From: Parasporobacterium paucivorans DSM 15970
Lineage (GTDB): Bacteria; Bacillota; Clostridia; Lachnospirales; Lachnospiraceae
Direction: 5' to 3'
Length of the DNA stretch: 64,000 nt
Assembly (NCBI RefSeq): GCF_900141895.1
Contig: NZ_FQYT01000002.1
Span: forward strand, 62,001 to 126,000
Part shown: piece by piece, positions 60,517-64,000 of the stretch
How positions within the stretch are numbered: position 1 is the stretch's first letter
Layout: the number at the start of each line of letters is the position of its first letter
Position numbers and translations under genes: made by a program
Notes under the pieces: generated by a model
The model's database searches: none
Told to the model about the DNA's origin: nothing
What the model saw: only the letters and a program-made list of their open reading frames with translations

Positions 60517-61852
60517 TATCTTTCTCCGTTAATTTTCCTGTATTATTCTTCATTCCAATCGCCAGGATTATGCCAAAAATGATTATAGTGGCTACCAGGG
60601 AACTCCCTCCATAGCTTACAAGCGGGAGTGTAACACCAGTGGAAGGAATTAGTTTTATGGCTCCCCCTATCGTAAGAAAGACCTGAACCACATAGACCAG
60701 AGACAGCCCCAATACGACCGTCTTATAAAACCGCTCTCCCTGTTCCATGGAAATCCTTATGAAACTGAGGAAGCAGCAAAGACACAGGAAAATCAGGCAG
60801 AGGGCAAAAAAGCCCCCCAGCTCCTCGGAGATGGCCGAAAAGACAAAATCCTGCTCCACCACAGGTATATCCGAAGGTCTTCCCTGGAAAAGCCCCATAC
60901 CCAGCCATCCTCCGGTTCCAATCGCAAACAGGGACTGCGTTATCTGATATCCTTCATTGTCAAGAACGGACCACGGATTCAGCCACGCCAGTACCCGAAT
61001 TCTGACATGGGAAAACAGCTTATAACCGATAACGGCCGCCACCGCCCCCCCCAGGGTTCCAGAAAGAAGGTATAAGCGCTTTTGGGTTACAGAATACAGT
61101 ACAAAAAGATAAACCACAAACAAGATCAGGGCACTGCCCAGATCTCTGGAGAGAACGAGAAGAATTACATGAGCTCCTGCAAATACTGCCGAAATAATGA
61201 CATTTTTGAAGGAAGTGGACTTTTCAAAAAGTGCCGCAAGAAAAAACACAAAAAAGATTTTCACGAATTCCAATGGCTGAACAGAAAAAAACTTCAGGTC
61301 GACGGACAGCTTTGCTCCATTGCTCGTATCTCCCATTACCAACACAACCAGAAGAAGCCCCAATCCCAGGACACAATACAGCCAGGTAGCGCGAGGCCAG
61401 GATTTTATTTTGTTAAAAAGAAAAAGCACAAGGAAGAATATCACGGTAGCTGCCAGCAAAATAGCAAACTGTCTGAATGCCTTGTCCAAGGAAAGTCTGG
61501 TCAGAATAATCAGACTCATACAGAGCATCATACTCATGCTGTTTACGAGCGGTCTGCTTATCCTGCCATCAAAAAAAACTCCGGTCAGACCCAAAAAGAA
61601 AATAAAATACAGCAGCTGGCAGCCGTAAAATATTATCACCTGGTAAACCTTGTCCGAGTTGTTTATAAGAATCAAAATAAAAGCCATAAAATGAAGGATA
61701 TACAGAATAGCCCTTTGTCTTTTCAACAGCTTGTTTTTGTATTCTTCCGGGGTATTCCGGAGTGTATTGAATGCAAAATAGGTAAAGAATGCAAACAATA
61801 TGATTAGAATGTATTTTGTTGAAGTTATATATATATTTAACAAATCTGCCAC
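60485..61852 (-). CDS. SEDS-family glycosyltransferase (FtsW/RodA/SpoVE)
   Basis: A 455-residue membrane protein with roughly ten to twelve helices. SEDS signatures include SRDLGSALILFVVYLFVLY with the catalytic-type Asp, the QITQSLFAIGTGGWLGMGLFQG loop, and the EQDFVFSAISEELG motif, then GVTLPLVSYGGSS at the C-terminus. It is coupled by overlap to the transpeptidase PBP. Elongation versus other roles cannot be decided. Confidence 0.92.
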   Translation of the reverse strand: MADLLNIYITSTKYILIILFAFFTYFAFNTLRNTPEEYKNKLLKRQRAILYILHFMAFILILINNSDKVYQVIIFYGCQLLYFIFFLGLTGVFFDGRISRPLVNSMSMMLCMSLIILTRLSLDKAFRQFAILLAATVIFFLVLFLFNKIKSWPRATWLYCVLGLGLLLVVLVMGDTSNGAKLSVDLKFFSVQPLEFVKIFFVFFLAALFEKSTSFKNVIISAVFAGAHVILLVLSRDLGSALILFVVYLFVLYSVTQKRLYLLSGTLGGAVAAVIGYKLFSHVRIRVLAWLNPWSVLDNEGYQITQSLFAIGTGGWLGMGLFQGRPSDIPVVEQDFVFSAISEELGGFFALCLIFLCLCCFLSFIRISMEQGERFYKTVVLGLSLVYVVQVFLTIGGAIKLIPSTGVTLPLVSYGGSSLVATIIIFGIILAIGMKNNTGKLTEKDNGKKAKEKSK

Positions 61853-64000
61853 CTACTCAATTCCGCGATTAAAATGCCCTCTTGTAAAGCCCGTGATTTC
61901 GAGTACTTCTGTATCCCCTCCGCAAAAGACCTTCACAAAGTCCTTTGCGATACGAGCGGTTTCTTCCGCCGTTTCTTTAGTAAAATCCAATCTTAAAGCA
62001 GCCACTCCAAGGCCTTCCACCTTATCCGACACCCCAAGAAGAGAAAGCGGCTGGCTGTTATAAATCGTATTATAGCACAGACCACAGCTGCTTTTCACTG
62101 TAAAATATTTATTATACCGGTCCTTCAGAAAAACATATTCCTGCTTTTTATCGCATTTTCCAAGAGTTTTTTTCACACAACCGGCAGAAATCATGAGAGG
62201 GATGTATCCGTAAACGACCAGCTCTTCGTCCCCTGTGATACGCCTTTTCAGTTCCCTGTGGTTCAGCTCATAAGGAAGTGCGATACTTTCTGCCCCCCAC
62301 TCTTTATACATCCTTTCAGCCTCCGAATTCAGAGAATACATGGACGCGTCGAAGACAAGAGTTTTACTGGTTCTCTTATCGAGATATCCATATTCATCCA
62401 GGCTCTTGACCAGGTAACCGTCGAGACAGCTTTGTTCCATATTCTCAAAGTGCTTCTCAAAGAGATTGGCCGCAGCACTCCTAAAGACCGGAGGCAGGGA
62501 CAAAAACAATTGTTTTCTTTTGGCATGGCATCTGTCGGCAATGGCGTTAATATGACTTAAATCGGTTGATTCATAATCCAGATATATCCTGTCAATTTCC
62601 GGGATAGACATGACTTTTTCAAATTGTTCCAGGGTTGTGACCATACAGTTCAATTTCATTCCCGGCTTGATGCGTTTTTCTGTTTCTGATTCAGCCTTAA
62701 TTTCCGGACTATTGTGCAGGATCCGTCTGTATTTTTTTAAAAGTTCCTGGGTAAACATTTCCAGTGCATTCCTGCGCAGTCCATTCAAATCCCCGACCGG
62801 GATAAAGAGTCCGTCATCCAGCTCAACTTCCACCTCCTGAAAACAATAGCTGCTGCCTCCCGTCTTCATCATCTGACGGACTACGTTTTCAATGGTCAGC
62901 GGTTTATTCTGTGCAGGATATGGTCTGCCACCCATATAAATGATGTGATGGGTGTCATCAAAAATTTCCACCCGGACTTCTTTATCCTGCTGAATTGCCA
63001 TCCTGCAATGAATCTTTTTGTGGATATCCGGCATCTCATCTTTTTCATTTTTTATGTCTTTGTCGGAGGAATACGTGGATTTATTCAGGGTAATCATGTT
63101 TCTGCTGTTATGCTGCCGGTAATATCCCTCACTAAAACCATTTCGGGAATAAAGGGCTTCCAGATACTCCAGATCGTTTTTTTCCACATGATAGCCCTCT
63201 GTTCCATTCTTTTCGTACAGATCAAGGTATTTCCGGTATATTGCCGTAACCCCACCAGAATAGGCTGGACTCTTCATTCTTCCTTCGATTTTCAAGGAGC
63301 CCACCCCTGCTTCCAGTATTTCCGGCAATAGCCGCAGGGTGCATATGTCCTTGGGGCTGATCGGATAAGCTTCCTCCTTTTGGGAAATCGTTTTCTCATC
63401 TTTCATGGCTGTGTATGGGAGCCTGCAGGGCTGTGCACATCTTCCCCGGTTGCCGCTTCTGCCTCCCAACATGCTGCTCATCAGGCACTGACCAGAATAC
63501 GAATAGCAAAGAGCCCCGTGAACAAAGCTTTCAATTTCGATGTCAGAATCGTCCCTGATTTCCCTTATTTCCCCTAATGACAGCTCTCTCGGTGTTACAA
63601 TCCGGCTGATTCCATTATCTTTCAGGATTCTGGCTCCATATTTTCCCATTACAGCCATTTGGGTGCTTGCATGAATGGCAATATCCGGGAAATGCCTCCT
63701 CACAAAACGTACTGCTCCCCAGTCCTGCACAATCAGTGCATCCAGTCCCTGCCTGTAATAAGGAAGCAAGTAATCATACAGTTTTTCTTCTATTTCTTCC
63801 TCCTTAAGGAGGGTGTTCAGCGTCATGTATATCTTCTTGCCATGAACGTGTACGTAATCTATTGCCTTCAAAAGATCCTCTCCGGACAGATTCTGGGCAA
63901 AAGCCCTGGCCCCGAACATAGAACCTCCCAGATAGACCGCATCAGCCCCCGCATTGACAGCCGCTCTCAGTGATTCATACGAACCTGCCGGGGATAGTAA
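61853..64000 (-). CDS. U32-family protein with DUF3656 (RlhA-like), 5' end beyond window
   Basis: The frame stays open from the Met at 63919 back to the window edge, and the added residues (LLSPAGSYESLRAAVNAGAD) are the typical U32 start, so the gene is cut at its 5' end. The U32 barrel has HGALCYSYSGQCLMSS and GRCAQPCRL, whose Cys residues bind an Fe-S cluster; a DUF3656-like and a second barrel-like part follow (to residue about 715). E. coli RlhA, with this layout, hydroxylates 23S rRNA C2501. It is adjacent to the FtsW/RodA gene. Confidence 0.85.
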   Translation of the reverse strand, partial: LLSPAGSYESLRAAVNAGADAVYLGGSMFGARAFAQNLSGEDLLKAIDYVHVHGKKIYMTLNTLLKEEEIEEKLYDYLLPYYRQGLDALIVQDWGAVRFVRRHFPDIAIHASTQMAVMGKYGARILKDNGISRIVTPRELSLGEIREIRDDSDIEIESFVHGALCYSYSGQCLMSSMLGGRSGNRGRCAQPCRLPYTAMKDEKTISQKEEAYPISPKDICTLRLLPEILEAGVGSLKIEGRMKSPAYSGGVTAIYRKYLDLYEKNGTEGYHVEKNDLEYLEALYSRNGFSEGYYRQHNSRNMITLNKSTYSSDKDIKNEKDEMPDIHKKIHCRMAIQQDKEVRVEIFDDTHHIIYMGGRPYPAQNKPLTIENVVRQMMKTGGSSYCFQEVEVELDDGLFIPVGDLNGLRRNALEMFTQELLKKYRRILHNSPEIKAESETEKRIKPGMKLNCMVTTLEQFEKVMSIPEIDRIYLDYESTDLSHINAIADRCHAKRKQLFLSLPPVFRSAAANLFEKHFENMEQSCLDGYLVKSLDEYGYLDKRTSKTLVFDASMYSLNSEAERMYKEWGAESIALPYELNHRELKRRITGDEELVVYGYIPLMISAGCVKKTLGKCDKKQEYVFLKDRYNKYFTVKSSCGLCYNTIYNSQPLSLLGVSDKVEGLGVAALRLDFTKETAEETARIAKDFVKVFCGGDTEVLEITGFTRGHFNRGIE

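Noticed and set aside
61082-61807. 241-codon plus-strand open frame
   Set aside because: It is the antisense shadow of the SEDS (FtsW/RodA) gene; its translation is Lys/Gln/His-rich low-complexity text with no family signature and no ribosome binding site.

Overview
The window looks like chromosome of a low-to-moderate GC, strictly anaerobic Gram-positive bacterium of the class Clostridia that can run the Wood-Ljungdahl (acetyl-CoA) pathway, i.e. an acetogen or close relative. The evidence is the Firmicutes-type rplU-prp-rpmA-obgE-yhbY-nadD-yqeK run with the cleavable L27 leader, a short HisG with HisZ, RecU, a stand-alone (p)ppGpp synthetase, and a nearly complete CODH/acetyl-CoA synthase/corrinoid protein locus. 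I cannot place the genus from sequence alone. I see no transposase, CRISPR array, phage gene or rRNA.

Layout. Positions 1-3480 hold ribosomal and GTPase housekeeping genes with an L21 leader RNA. Positions 3515-8216 hold an L,D-transpeptidase, RNase G and two radical-SAM-linked genes. Positions 8231-13396 hold hisZ-hisG-hisD-hisB and a HisA/F-like::HisI::HisE fusion behind a strong promoter with a 24-bp dyad. Positions 13393-19343 hold recU, a pseudouridine synthase, a RelQ-type synthetase, coaE, polA and a zinc-finger membrane protein. Positions 19425-23689 are a plus-strand island: tRNA-Leu(CAA), then an operon of a UbiV-like and a UbiU-like U32 protein with a DAHP synthase. Positions 23706-28575 hold a CNNM/CorC protein, a thioesterase and a CbiMQO Ni/Co importer.

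Positions 28643-44243 form the C1 island: cooS-cooC-acsB1; a divergent CxC/CxxC protein; cooC2/acsF-acsD-acsC-acsE-acsB2-acsV and a DUF3786::His-rich::CsoR fusion; and, divergently, a His-rich protein with CooT. Positions 44290-53835 are accessory: a lipase-like protein, NYN-LOTUS protein, EamA exporter, threonine aldolase, purine permease, MEMO::AMMECR1 fusion, flavoprotein and MobB::MoeA. Positions 53838-57840 hold hbd-acd-etfB-etfA behind Rex-like and tandem operators. Positions 57941-64000 hold queH, a Nudix hydrolase, a transpeptidase PBP, an FtsW/RodA protein and a U32 protein cut by the window end.

The pieces fit together. Nickel and cobalt uptake (CbiMQO), nickel handling (two CooC-type ATPases, CooT, His-rich proteins, a nickel-sensor-like CsoR domain) and corrinoid reactivation (AcsV) surround the metalloenzymes that need them. 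Three operator-like dyads resemble Rex sites, in front of the CODH operon, the ACS/corrinoid operon and the butyryl-CoA branch, suggesting common NADH/NAD+ control. The two most novel candidates are the UbiV/UbiU-like pair linked to DAHP synthase, in an organism with no sign of ubiquinone, and the DUF3786::His-rich::CsoR fusion, whose CsoR part carries the His-Cys-His-Cys spacing of the nickel sensor InrS.
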